DNA of 64,000 nucleotides from JBBEBE01 sp040882505 (GTDB lineage: Bacteria; Bacteroidota; Rhodothermia; Balneolales; Balneolaceae): NCBI GenBank assembly GCA_040882505.1, contig JBBEBE010000009.1, positions 124,001-188,000 of the forward strand, read 5' to 3'. Position numbers and translations under genes: made by a program. Shown here piece by piece: positions 24,298 to 32,864 of this stretch (positions are counted from its first letter, which is position 1; the number at the start of each line of letters is the position of its first letter). The notes below the pieces were generated by a model that saw only the letters and a list, made by a program, of their open reading frames with translations, did no database searches and was not told the origin of the DNA.

Positions 24298-25749
24298 TTA
24301 CCGGGTCGGAAGAATCACTTTCCAGATGGAACTGGACTCTCCCCTCCCATAATTAATGACATAGATCTCGTTTCCAAGCATCAATGCGTCGGTGGGTGCA
24401 GGAAACTCTCCAACAATCCGGGTGACTCGTACAAGGTAGTTGTCATGGGCCGGGGAATGGATCAGTTCGAGGTGCATCAAATCCCGTCCCTCTTGCTCAC
24501 CGAAATCGGCTCCGCCAAAGGGTTGTGACATCCCTGTCCGCATCCCGTTGTGACCAATGACGAAGCCGTCTCCGGTGAAGTCACCGCCAAGAACGCCCTC
24601 GTGATCGAAGACCAGTCCGAGCGGCGATCGGTGGGAACTGAACGTCCCGATGGTCGTCCCTTCCTCACTTGCTTTCAGGATGTTGCCGGTCTCCGGATCG
24701 CGATAATAGTCTGCATCCGGGCCTATGTTTTGAACGGCGGGTGTGATGACCAGATCGTCCGGCTTTTGGGGAAAATCGGGGTCATTCCGGAAATAACCCA
24801 CATTATAGGCATGGCTGAACCGGGGGAGCAGTAGATCTTCTTCCGGGTCGGGATGCCACTCCGGATTCTGTTGAGGATTGGGGACACCCCCCATGATCCA
24901 GGGAAACCCATAGTGATGACCTTCGCGCAACCACCACATGTCTTCCGGATGGTCGTAATCGCTCGAGTTGGAGACGCCGAACAGATGTCCGTTTGGTGCG
25001 AATTCAAGATCGTAGATGTTCCGAACACCCTTGACGAAGATATACGGATCTACTTGATCCGGGTCATGTGTAAGGATCAGATCCTGTGTATCGATCGGCA
25101 GACGAAACAGTACGGCTGTGGTAGGCACTTCGCGCTGTCCGGGGTAGTTTCCATTGTTGTGCTGAACCTCTCCGTGATCTGTACGCGCTCCACTGTTGAC
25201 GTACAAGTACTCTCCGGACGGATCAATGAGAATTCCATTGAATCCATGATCAAAGACCGTTTGGGCACCGCCGTGTTCCACAGTTTTTGCGACCAGACTC
25301 CAGGTCCGACTTCCGTCTGCCTGCAACCGGCCACGCATGATGATCCCGACCGAACCGAGCCCCTCGTTTGCGGTCTGGTTTCCAACTGCAAAGAGATCCT
25401 CGCCGTGAAATGCCAACCCCTGCATTCGGGGAATGTCGTGATCCTCGACAGACCAGAGCTCTTCATACACACCCTGTTCGACAATCCGGTGGATTCCACC
25501 ATCATTGGTGTTGTAGTAGAGATCTCCGGAAACGGGATCCTGTGCCAAACGGATACTCTGGGGCGCGACTTCCATGTAGTGTTCGACCCGGATGTCGGAC
25601 CTCAGCGATACAGGACCCTCACTGCTCCCTTGGGCAGACACCGTCGGGTTCCACCCGAAGGATGTCACGATGAACAGAAACACTCCTGTGAGTGTACTGC
25701 CGCACATGCTGTTTACGTTCTTGTACCTTCGGTTCAACCCGTTAATCAT
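24298..25749 (-). CDS. Exported PQQ-type glucose/sorbosone dehydrogenase-like protein
   Basis: 483 residues; ATG 25749 used because the longer frame begins with TTG. Signal peptide core GVFLFIVTSFG ending VSAQ. The rest is a six-bladed propeller of the GSDH type: DPVSGDLYYNTNDGGIHRI, HGFNGILIDPSGEYLYVNSG, VRNIYDLEFAPNGHLFGVSN and SPLGLVFDHEGVLGGDFTGD; histidines in these loops are compatible with PQQ binding but I did not map them. It is more distant from the other dehydrogenases in the window. First enzyme gene after SusD of locus A, separated from it by a large hairpin. Confidence 0.75.
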   Translation of the reverse strand: MINGLNRRYKNVNSMCGSTLTGVFLFIVTSFGWNPTVSAQGSSEGPVSLRSDIRVEHYMEVAPQSIRLAQDPVSGDLYYNTNDGGIHRIVEQGVYEELWSVEDHDIPRMQGLAFHGEDLFAVGNQTANEGLGSVGIIMRGRLQADGSRTWSLVAKTVEHGGAQTVFDHGFNGILIDPSGEYLYVNSGARTDHGEVQHNNGNYPGQREVPTTAVLFRLPIDTQDLILTHDPDQVDPYIFVKGVRNIYDLEFAPNGHLFGVSNSSDYDHPEDMWWLREGHHYGFPWIMGGVPNPQQNPEWHPDPEEDLLLPRFSHAYNVGYFRNDPDFPQKPDDLVITPAVQNIGPDADYYRDPETGNILKASEEGTTIGTFSSHRSPLGLVFDHEGVLGGDFTGDGFVIGHNGMRTGMSQPFGGADFGEQEGRDLMHLELIHSPAHDNYLVRVTRIVGEFPAPTDALMLGNEIYVINYGRGESSSIWKVILPTR

Positions 25750-25802
25750 CAAATTACTCCTCTCTGTGGTTTCCAGTCTGACTTCTCCGATACCAGAACA
25801 GA

Positions 25803-25842
25803 ACAGAGCCCGGGGCCGGAATGACCAACCCTCAGGCTCTGT
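25803..25842 (-). terminator. Long hairpin downstream of susD of locus A
   Basis: ACAGAGCC/GGCTCTGT outer stem with an inner 7-bp stem including wobble pairs and a 5-nt loop, 46 bp past the SusD stop. There is no T-tract, so partial termination or mRNA processing that uncouples the abundant SusC/SusD message from the downstream enzymes is plausible. Confidence 0.5.
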
Positions 25843-25888
25843 GTGTGCTGGTATGAGCAGCGATATCTGTTCAGTATGTGATATTGAA

Positions 25889-27469
25889 TCAGTCGACCGG
25901 TGTCGGGTACGCAGACAACGGCTTCACATCCCACCAGAGTCGTGTTTTATTGTTGTCCGGTCCGCTCAACAGTCCGGTGGCCTGCTCGACGCCGGCCGCA
26001 TTATTGGCATACTCCACTTCCGTGAATCCGACACGGCGGAAGAGATCGGTCAAGCCCAAATCGGGATTGAGTGTCGACAGAATCGCATATCCAACCGGAT
26101 AGCCGGTTCGTCGGCGTTCGCTCCATGCTTCCCAACTATCGGGATAGAGAGCAATCCATTTCTGGGTAATGATCTGCTCGAGTTGCCGTTCGAAACTGCC
26201 GAGTGCATCGTATCGAACCGGAATATCGGTATGTGCAGGTGAACTCCATGGATCATTCAGAGCCGTTGGTGTATTCATGCTCTGGATATACGCATCGATT
26301 TCTGTGGTCGTCGCTGCCGTGTACTCCAGCATGGATGCACGAATTCCTTCATTGTAGAGCTCTTCGGCTGTTCCGCCCATATCCCAGTTGCGAAGGGCCC
26401 CTTCTGCACGGAGGAAATAGACTTCAGCAGCGCGAACCAACGGACGGTTCGGTCCCGGTGTGTTGGCCGGAAGCCACTTGTCATCCATGTCGGAGTAGTC
26501 TGAATTAAGCGTACCCGGCTTCAGGGTTCTCGGCAGACCATTTCTCAACCCGCGAAATTCACCACTTGTCGATGCCTCATTGAAGTATTCGGGAAGTCGC
26601 GGATCGTCGTATCCCTCCAGAGTACTCTGCATGGCGGCACTCATGCGGAACTCGCCCCAGTTTGTGATCACATTGTAGCCATTGGCAGAGTTGTCGGTCA
26701 CCAATAGCGTGGCGTTGTCGTTCACACTCTCGATCACGCCGGCGTTCACGGCCTTCTCGGCTTCCGTTTGTGCCAATGCCGGTTCCACATAGCTGATCCG
26801 CAGTGCCAATCGAAGACGGATCGAGTTGGCAAACTTGATCCACTGGCCCACGTTTCCTTCATAGACCTGGTCGTGAATCCCGAAGACCGACGCGTTGGCG
26901 TTTTGCTCCAATACAGCGATCGCCTCGTCCAGTGTTTCGAAGAAGTCCATGTAGACATCTTCCTGGCTGTCATACATAACGCTGGTTTCGCCATTACCGA
27001 ACTGGGAGTAGATGATCGGGCCCCAGAAGTCGGTGATGCGATGGTACACATAGACTCGCCATACTTTCGCGACGGCATTCTGTACCACCATTCCTTCTTC
27101 GGCTGTCAGATCCTCCACGAACTTGAGCTGTGGAGCCGTGTTCCCGTAGAACCAGTTCCAACAACTGTTCGGTCGTCTACCCAACGACTGAAACTGATCG
27201 GAATCAAAGTTCTCTGCCGTTTGAGTAAAGTACTGTGCGTAGATGTCCCCGTAGTGAGAGGAGCAGGTTTGGGTCGGACTGGCCGGCCCGAAGTGGCCCC
27301 AATATTGAGCGTAGGCAAATGCCTGGCCCAAAAGGGATCCGTCTACATTCTCTGCCGTTGTCTGGTTCGGTGGCGTGTTCAGATCGTCGAAATGATCGGT
27401 ACAGGCGCCAAGCATCAGCAACAGAAGCGACAGGAGAATAAATCTTCTATCTGTGATTCGTTCTTTCAT
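25889..27469 (-). CDS. SusD/RagB-family outer-membrane substrate-binding lipoprotein (locus A)
   Basis: 526 residues. Signal peptide ends in LLMLGAC (Cys23), followed by the family opening DHFDDLNTPPNQTT and QAFAYAQYWGHFGP. TPR-like helices and the C-terminal QIITQKWIALYPDSWEAWSERRRTGYP identify the SusD_2-type branch (also called starch-binding outer membrane lipoprotein, SusD/RagB). It forms the lid over the SusC channel and binds the oligosaccharide or peptide ligand at the cell surface. It is 33 bp downstream of susC, the invariant order of these loci. Confidence 0.92.
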   Translation of the reverse strand: MKERITDRRFILLSLLLLMLGACTDHFDDLNTPPNQTTAENVDGSLLGQAFAYAQYWGHFGPASPTQTCSSHYGDIYAQYFTQTAENFDSDQFQSLGRRPNSCWNWFYGNTAPQLKFVEDLTAEEGMVVQNAVAKVWRVYVYHRITDFWGPIIYSQFGNGETSVMYDSQEDVYMDFFETLDEAIAVLEQNANASVFGIHDQVYEGNVGQWIKFANSIRLRLALRISYVEPALAQTEAEKAVNAGVIESVNDNATLLVTDNSANGYNVITNWGEFRMSAAMQSTLEGYDDPRLPEYFNEASTSGEFRGLRNGLPRTLKPGTLNSDYSDMDDKWLPANTPGPNRPLVRAAEVYFLRAEGALRNWDMGGTAEELYNEGIRASMLEYTAATTTEIDAYIQSMNTPTALNDPWSSPAHTDIPVRYDALGSFERQLEQIITQKWIALYPDSWEAWSERRRTGYPVGYAILSTLNPDLGLTDLFRRVGFTEVEYANNAAGVEQATGLLSGPDNNKTRLWWDVKPLSAYPTPVD

Positions 27470-27502
27470 GGTGTTGTCCTGTTCTTGAAGTTGGAAATTG
27501 GA

Positions 27503-30500
27503 TTAGAAGTCAACCTTGAGATTGACTCCAAACGAGCGGGCCGTCGGAAGGGCAAATGCATTGAGCCCTTCGGATCCCTCTCCTGTACCTGTCAGTATAT
27601 CCGGATCGTTGTTCTCCGATGCTTTGTAGATGAAGAACAGATTTCGTCCCACCAAGGATACTTTGGCACCAGAGATCGGCAAGGAGCTCACGATCGCCTG
27701 CGGCAGTGTGTATCCCAGGGTCATTTCCCGCATCCGGGTATTGGTGGCGGATTCGACAAACATGCCTCCGACCGGTGCATTCCGACCCCCGACGTGGCGC
27801 CAGAAAGATTCTGCGTCGATGGCAAGAGTATTCGGGGAACCATCGGAAGCGAGTACAGCCGTCTCTTCCTCAAAGAAGTTCTCTCCAAAGACAAGTCCTC
27901 CACCCCGACCTTCAAGTGTCTGCTTGACCACACCATCGGCATAGATGATCGCATCGGATTGCGAAACAATCGTTCCTCCCTGTCGGTGATCGATCAGGAA
28001 GCTGGCCGACCAGTTTCTGTAGGCCAGTTGATTGGAGATGCCCCCTGTCCAGTCCGGATTGTAGTTGGCAACCAACTCGGTTCGGCCGGCAGTAACCTGG
28101 GGAAGACCATTGCTGTCAATGAGCACACGTCCCTGCGAGTCACGCACCAGATCCCGGGAGTAGATGTTCCCGAAAGGCTCCCCCTCTTCGATCACATGAT
28201 CGCGAATGAAGTTGCTGGAGATCTGAACCCGCGGTCTCTCCTCGGAAATGGAGACCACTGTGTTCCGGTTCAACCCGAAGGTAAAGTTGAGATCCCAGTT
28301 GAGATCCATGGTCTGTACCGGTGTCGTAGAGACTACGACTTCAACCCCTTTGTTCTCGACATCTCCACCGTTGGTGAAGTATTCGCCGGCACCCGATCCA
28401 ATCGGAAGTGCCACGGTAAAGAGTTGGTTCTCCGTATTCATGATGTACCCGGTCACATCGAATCCAAGTCGACCGTTAAAGAAACGAAGATCGAGTCCCA
28501 ATTCACGAGAGATCGTCTGCTCCGGCTTGAGTGATGTGTTGGGCAGTGTGTTGTCCAGTGAAAGGTATCCTCCTCGTCCACCGGCCGTGACCGATGCCAC
28601 CCGGTTCAGGCTGTAGGGTGAAGCAGAGCTTCCCACTTTGGCCCAGGATGCCCGAATTCTTGCGAAGGTAATCGCATCGGGAAATGCTGGAAGCAGGTCG
28701 CTGAGAACCACTGAAAGACCGACAGATGGATAGAAGTAGGATCTCGCATCTGCAGGAAGTGTCGAACTCCAGTCATTCCGTCCGGTCAGATTCAGGAAGA
28801 TTGAATTCAGGTAGCTCACTTCACCGAATCCGTAAAGTGATTGGGTATCACGGGGAGAGCCGACATTGTGACTCACCAATACGTTCTGCGTATTCGACAT
28901 GGCGAACAGATTCGGAACCGTCAACCCGACATCGCGGTTGGTGTCGCCTTCAAGCCCACCATTTCGCCGCATCTGCAGGGATCCCCCCAGATTGATGTTG
29001 GCATCAAAGTTCTGATTCAATTGGCGCTCTGCGGACAGCAGAAAATCTCCGTTCCACTCTCTGGAGTTGGAATAACCGACGACATAAAGCCCTTGATCGG
29101 CTGTTACATAGGAGTCGCCCCATGTTTTGATATCCTCGCTATTGAACGAGCCGTCATACGCTCCACGTACCATCAGCGAAACCATCTCGTTGAACTGGTA
29201 GGTCAGTGAACTCATGGCCAGCACTCGTTCACGGTCGTTCTGTGACTGACGACGATTCAGAACCCAATACGGGTTGTTCCCGCCATTGGATCCGGGATTG
29301 AAGTAGTTTTGACGCAGCAGCCCGTTGTTGTCGATATACTCGTACTCACTCAGGTGCTGCGTCTGAATGCTTCGTGGAATCCGGTAGGCGTTCCGCATTG
29401 GATTGGTGAACCCTTCTCCGGTTGCAACCTGATTGTCAATCGCTTGCTGCATGTAGACAATCCGGCTGTCGAGAGTGAGTCGATCCGTGACCTGACTTCC
29501 CACACTCACTGAAATATTCTGGCGGGCCAGCTGGTTGCCGGGTACCATCCCTTCTGCATTTGTCAATGTATAGGAGAAGGTTGTGTTGGTTCGGTCTCCA
29601 CCCATACTCGCCGTAATATTGGTCGAGTTGCTGTAGCCGGTCTGGAAGAGATCCCGAACATTGTCCGGCTGGGGTGTCATGGAGTAGGTGGACCCAAAGA
29701 GCTCATGGTTGGGATTCGGTGTCCAGAACGCGACCTGTTGCCCGTTCATTTCCGGTCCCCAAGAGTACTCCGATGTCGGCGAATAGACCCCGCCACTTCC
29801 CTGGCCATATTGATTCTGAAACGGAATGGTCAGAATGGGCGTTTCGGTCATGAATGTATTGCTCAGGCTCACATTCACTTGTCCCGCTTGGGCACGCCGA
29901 GTCGTCATAACGATGGCTCCGTTCTGTGCCGCACTACCATAGAGCGCCGCAGCGTTGGGACCTTTGAGTACATCAATACTCACGATATCGTCAGGGTTGA
30001 TGTCTTGGGGATTCCCGCTGATGGGAACTCCATCGACGACATACAGCGGTTGACTGCTTCCGGAGATCGATCGATTTCCACGAAGTACAACCCGTGTCGG
30101 GCTACCCAAACCACTGGAAGAGCTGGAGATGTTCAATCCGGCTACTTTCCCCTGGAGAGAACTCATGACGTTGAGTTCGCGAGCCTCGGTAAGTGTTTCA
30201 ACATTCACACCCTGCGTGCTGTATGAAAGGGACTTGGCCTCTCGGGCGATCCCGAAAGCCGTCACAACCATCTCCTCTCCTTCGAGAATCAACGGTTGAA
30301 GCCGGATCTCGATGTCTGCCTGACCGTTGATCGCAACTTCCTGTCGCTGATATCCGATATAGGTGACAACCAACGTCTGATTCAAGTCCTGTACGGAAAG
30401 TTCAAACTCTCCATCCATGTTGGTGGCGACACCGGTGCCGGTTCCCATCACCAGGATGTTTACACCCGGAAGCGCTTCTCCACTGGATGCATCAACGACC

Positions 30501-30952
30501 ACACCGGTCACAGACTGCTGGATCCGGTCAATCTCTTCGACCACCGGCTGCGGCAGAGGCGTTGTGGTTTGTGTTCGTTCACGCAACATGATATTGCGGC
30601 CAGAGGTGTAGGCTTCCAACCCGGTTCCTTCCAGCAGTGTTTTCAGAACTTCTCCAATCGGTGTCTGCGTGACGTCGAGCGAGACCGTTTTGTCGGGAAT
30701 CATACTCGATTCGGCGTAAAAGCCGGCACGAGCTTCCCGAGCGGCTTCAATGAGCGCCTGCTCAAGTGACATCTCCTCCAATTTCAGGGAAATCGCCGGA
30801 TTGGCGTTCCAGAGAAGATCCACCTTCTGCAGGTACGAGAGCTCAGGTCCTTCCGCCTTGGCGGTCTGGGCCTGCAGAGATGCAACATTCAGAACCATGC
30901 CAATCAAAAGAAGGCCGGCTCCGATCCAGATTTGTATCGATTTGTTTATCAT
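27503..30952 (-). CDS. SusC/RagA TonB-dependent receptor with STN signalling domain (locus A)
   Basis: 1149 residues; ATG 30952 has GGAGA upstream, while the longer frame begins with GTG. Signal peptide, then an STN (secretin/TonB short N-terminal) domain around 45-110 (EEMSLEQALIEAAREARAGF), a carboxypeptidase-D-like Ig fold around 145-215 (TGVVVDASSGEALPGVNILV), a plug with VVDGVPI and NPDDIVSIDVLKGPNAAALYG, and a 22-strand barrel ending in aromatic-type VNLKVDF. It imports the ligand using TonB, and the STN domain would contact FecR encoded upstream. The gap to fecR is 114 bp. Confidence 0.95.
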   Translation of the reverse strand: MINKSIQIWIGAGLLLIGMVLNVASLQAQTAKAEGPELSYLQKVDLLWNANPAISLKLEEMSLEQALIEAAREARAGFYAESSMIPDKTVSLDVTQTPIGEVLKTLLEGTGLEAYTSGRNIMLRERTQTTTPLPQPVVEEIDRIQQSVTGVVVDASSGEALPGVNILVMGTGTGVATNMDGEFELSVQDLNQTLVVTYIGYQRQEVAINGQADIEIRLQPLILEGEEMVVTAFGIAREAKSLSYSTQGVNVETLTEARELNVMSSLQGKVAGLNISSSSSGLGSPTRVVLRGNRSISGSSQPLYVVDGVPISGNPQDINPDDIVSIDVLKGPNAAALYGSAAQNGAIVMTTRRAQAGQVNVSLSNTFMTETPILTIPFQNQYGQGSGGVYSPTSEYSWGPEMNGQQVAFWTPNPNHELFGSTYSMTPQPDNVRDLFQTGYSNSTNITASMGGDRTNTTFSYTLTNAEGMVPGNQLARQNISVSVGSQVTDRLTLDSRIVYMQQAIDNQVATGEGFTNPMRNAYRIPRSIQTQHLSEYEYIDNNGLLRQNYFNPGSNGGNNPYWVLNRRQSQNDRERVLAMSSLTYQFNEMVSLMVRGAYDGSFNSEDIKTWGDSYVTADQGLYVVGYSNSREWNGDFLLSAERQLNQNFDANINLGGSLQMRRNGGLEGDTNRDVGLTVPNLFAMSNTQNVLVSHNVGSPRDTQSLYGFGEVSYLNSIFLNLTGRNDWSSTLPADARSYFYPSVGLSVVLSDLLPAFPDAITFARIRASWAKVGSSASPYSLNRVASVTAGGRGGYLSLDNTLPNTSLKPEQTISRELGLDLRFFNGRLGFDVTGYIMNTENQLFTVALPIGSGAGEYFTNGGDVENKGVEVVVSTTPVQTMDLNWDLNFTFGLNRNTVVSISEERPRVQISSNFIRDHVIEEGEPFGNIYSRDLVRDSQGRVLIDSNGLPQVTAGRTELVANYNPDWTGGISNQLAYRNWSASFLIDHRQGGTIVSQSDAIIYADGVVKQTLEGRGGGLVFGENFFEEETAVLASDGSPNTLAIDAESFWRHVGGRNAPVGGMFVESATNTRMREMTLGYTLPQAIVSSLPISGAKVSLVGRNLFFIYKASENNDPDILTGTGEGSEGLNAFALPTARSFGVNLKVDF

Positions 30953-31066
30953 CACGGTCTCCGTTGTGTGGTCGTTGATCACGCGTTGTGTCGTTGTTTT
31001 TTTTGTCCTTCATCGTTGTTGGTCAGATCCAGCTTGATCTGTTTGTACAATCGTCGCTTTTCTTCA

Positions 31067-32113
31067 TCATTTGAGTGCTTCTTCCGATTCGTTCAACCTC
31101 CATTGCACGGTTCCATCCGCTGAATGGTAGGTCAAGTCCAGCGCAAGGGCGATGGTCTTGTGCACCTCTTCCAGCTGCATCTGCTCGGTATAAGCGGTTA
31201 ATCGCAGGTTGGCGATCTCATTCACATTGACGTCATATTTGACATCATATATTCGTTCCAGCTGGCTCAGCACTTGCTCAAACGGCATCTGCTCGAATCG
31301 GAGATACCCATTCATCCAGCTTACATAGTTCTCTACCGGGGTCTCTTCAATTCGTACGTCTTGTCCAGAACTCGACAATACCCCCAAATGACCAGGTGTC
31401 AAGAGTGCAGCGCTCCGGTGGTCCAGTTCTTGATGACGGAACGAGACAACCCCTTCGGTCACAGCAACCATGACTTCTTCACCTGCTTTCACATTGAATT
31501 CGGTACCAATGACATGAACAATTGCATCCCCGACCGAAATCAGAAACGGCTGTTCCGGATTTCCCTCCACATCGAAATAGGCTTCGCCCGTCAACCGAAC
31601 TTCCCGGGATCCGTCGATATAATCGGCATCAACCTCCAACCGGGACCCGCTATTGAGCCGAACCACGGATCCGTCCGGAAGGGTTATCAGGCGCTGCTCA
31701 AAATCGTTGGTCGCATAACTGAAAAGAAGCGGCTCTTCGTAGTACTGGTGTGTGACGTAGGAAACGGATGTCAAGACAACGACAAGTATGGCGGCTGCAA
31801 TACTCAGTGCATACCGACGAATTCGTCGATTTCGACGGGTGATCCATCGCTGATGACGGTCTGATCGCTTCTGTTCCGATTCGGAGATCTTCTCTTGCAG
31901 GCGATTCAAGCCTCTTTTGTAGTCATAGAGAAATGGTGCATCGGATGTCGGAGAGGGGGCTTGACTCCACGTTGATCGAATTTGACGATACAGTGCCCGG
32001 TTCTCTTCTGATTCCGAGATCCAGTCCTGTAGTGTCTCCTCTTCACGGAGCGTAGCCTCCCCCGAAAGGGATCTCGTCAGTACAATCCAGATGGTTTCGT
32101 CAATTGGTTTCAT
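31067..32113 (-). CDS. FecR-family anti-sigma factor (locus A)
   Basis: 348 residues with one transmembrane segment at about 100-120 (ALSIAAAILVVVLTSVSYV). The N-terminal cytoplasmic part (DWISESEENRALYRQIRSTW) should bind the sigma factor; the periplasmic FecR domain is seen in ITLPDGSVVRLNSGSRLEVDADY and VRLTGEAYFDVEGNPEQPF, and a C-terminal DUF4974-like domain (MPFEQVLSQLERIYDV) contacts the SusC STN domain. It relays substrate occupancy from the receptor to the ECF sigma gene 89 bp upstream. Confidence 0.95.
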   Translation of the reverse strand: MKPIDETIWIVLTRSLSGEATLREEETLQDWISESEENRALYRQIRSTWSQAPSPTSDAPFLYDYKRGLNRLQEKISESEQKRSDRHQRWITRRNRRIRRYALSIAAAILVVVLTSVSYVTHQYYEEPLLFSYATNDFEQRLITLPDGSVVRLNSGSRLEVDADYIDGSREVRLTGEAYFDVEGNPEQPFLISVGDAIVHVIGTEFNVKAGEEVMVAVTEGVVSFRHQELDHRSAALLTPGHLGVLSSSGQDVRIEETPVENYVSWMNGYLRFEQMPFEQVLSQLERIYDVKYDVNVNEIANLRLTAYTEQMQLEEVHKTIALALDLTYHSADGTVQWRLNESEEALK

Positions 32114-32202
32114 AGGTCTTTCCGCATCGTGCCATGGATGGTTTCACTCGTTAGACACGAAAAACGGGGATGACCTACTATTCGGATGAAAACTTTTTTT
32201 GA

Positions 32203-32754
32203 TTATTCGTTTTCGCGATCGACCCGATGAGAGAGGTTGGCCATCTGTTTGACCGCATGAACCATCTGGTTCTGTACGGTATGAATTGAAATGGAGAGTA
32301 TGTCAGCGATCTCTTGATACGTGAACCCTTCGAGTCGGGAGAGTTTGAAGATGAGACGGCGACGCGGAGGCAGTAAATTGAGAAGAAGATCTACCTGATG
32401 ATGTGTCTCTTTGAGCATGATCTCTTCGTCCGGTCGCAGGGTTCCGGAATAGTGATCCTGTTCATCGATTGGCTCCCAGTCAAGTTGGTCCCGCTCGATA
32501 TAATTGAGTGACCGGTTGCGGGTGGCAACAAACAGATAGGCTTTCAAATCCCGACGAATGGTGATGGTGTGTCGGCGTTCCCAAATGGAAAGAAAGACAT
32601 CCGATACGATCTCTTCGGTCAGATCAAAACTCTTGACATACTGAAACGAAAAGTCACAGAGACGATAGTAGTAGCGTTCAAATAGCGCCTCCAGAGCGGA
32701 CTCATCATCCTGGCGGATCTGCAACAGAAGGGTATGATCAGGAGTGACAGTCAC
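32203..32754 (-). CDS. ECF sigma-70 factor, Bacteroidota FecI-like (locus A)
   Basis: 183 residues, starting at a GTG (32754); no in-frame ATG lies at the expected place. Region 2 is visible in EALFERYYYRLCDFSFQYVKS with DLTEEIVSDVFLSIW, and region 4 in LPPRRRLIFKLSRLEGFTYQ followed by the helix-turn-helix EIADILSISIHTVQNQM. It directs RNA polymerase to the receptor locus when released by FecR. Unlike the other two sigma factors in this window it ends in a charged tail (HRVDRENE) with no hydrophobic extension. Confidence 0.95.
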   Translation of the reverse strand: MTVTPDHTLLLQIRQDDESALEALFERYYYRLCDFSFQYVKSFDLTEEIVSDVFLSIWERRHTITIRRDLKAYLFVATRNRSLNYIERDQLDWEPIDEQDHYSGTLRPDEEIMLKETHHQVDLLLNLLPPRRRLIFKLSRLEGFTYQEIADILSISIHTVQNQMVHAVKQMANLSHRVDRENE

Positions 32755-32784
32755 GAACGTAAAATTGACAGGGATTGAGTCGTT

Positions 32785-32816
32785 AAAACAGGCTTGGAGC
32801 CTATCGCCTGCTTTTT
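32785..32816 (-). terminator. Terminator after the multihaem cytochrome gene
   Basis: CAGGC/GCCTG stem flanked by A- and T-rich tracts, about 50 bp past the stop at 32865, separating locus B from the sigma factor of locus A. Confidence 0.55.
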
Positions 32817-32864
32817 AGATAGATAATCCGTCGTCACTCCGCAATAGTGTGAAAGAAGTGACTG

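Noticed and set aside
26768..28534. 588-codon open frame on the plus strand
   Set aside because: Antisense to the susD-susC junction of locus A, no recognisable domain.
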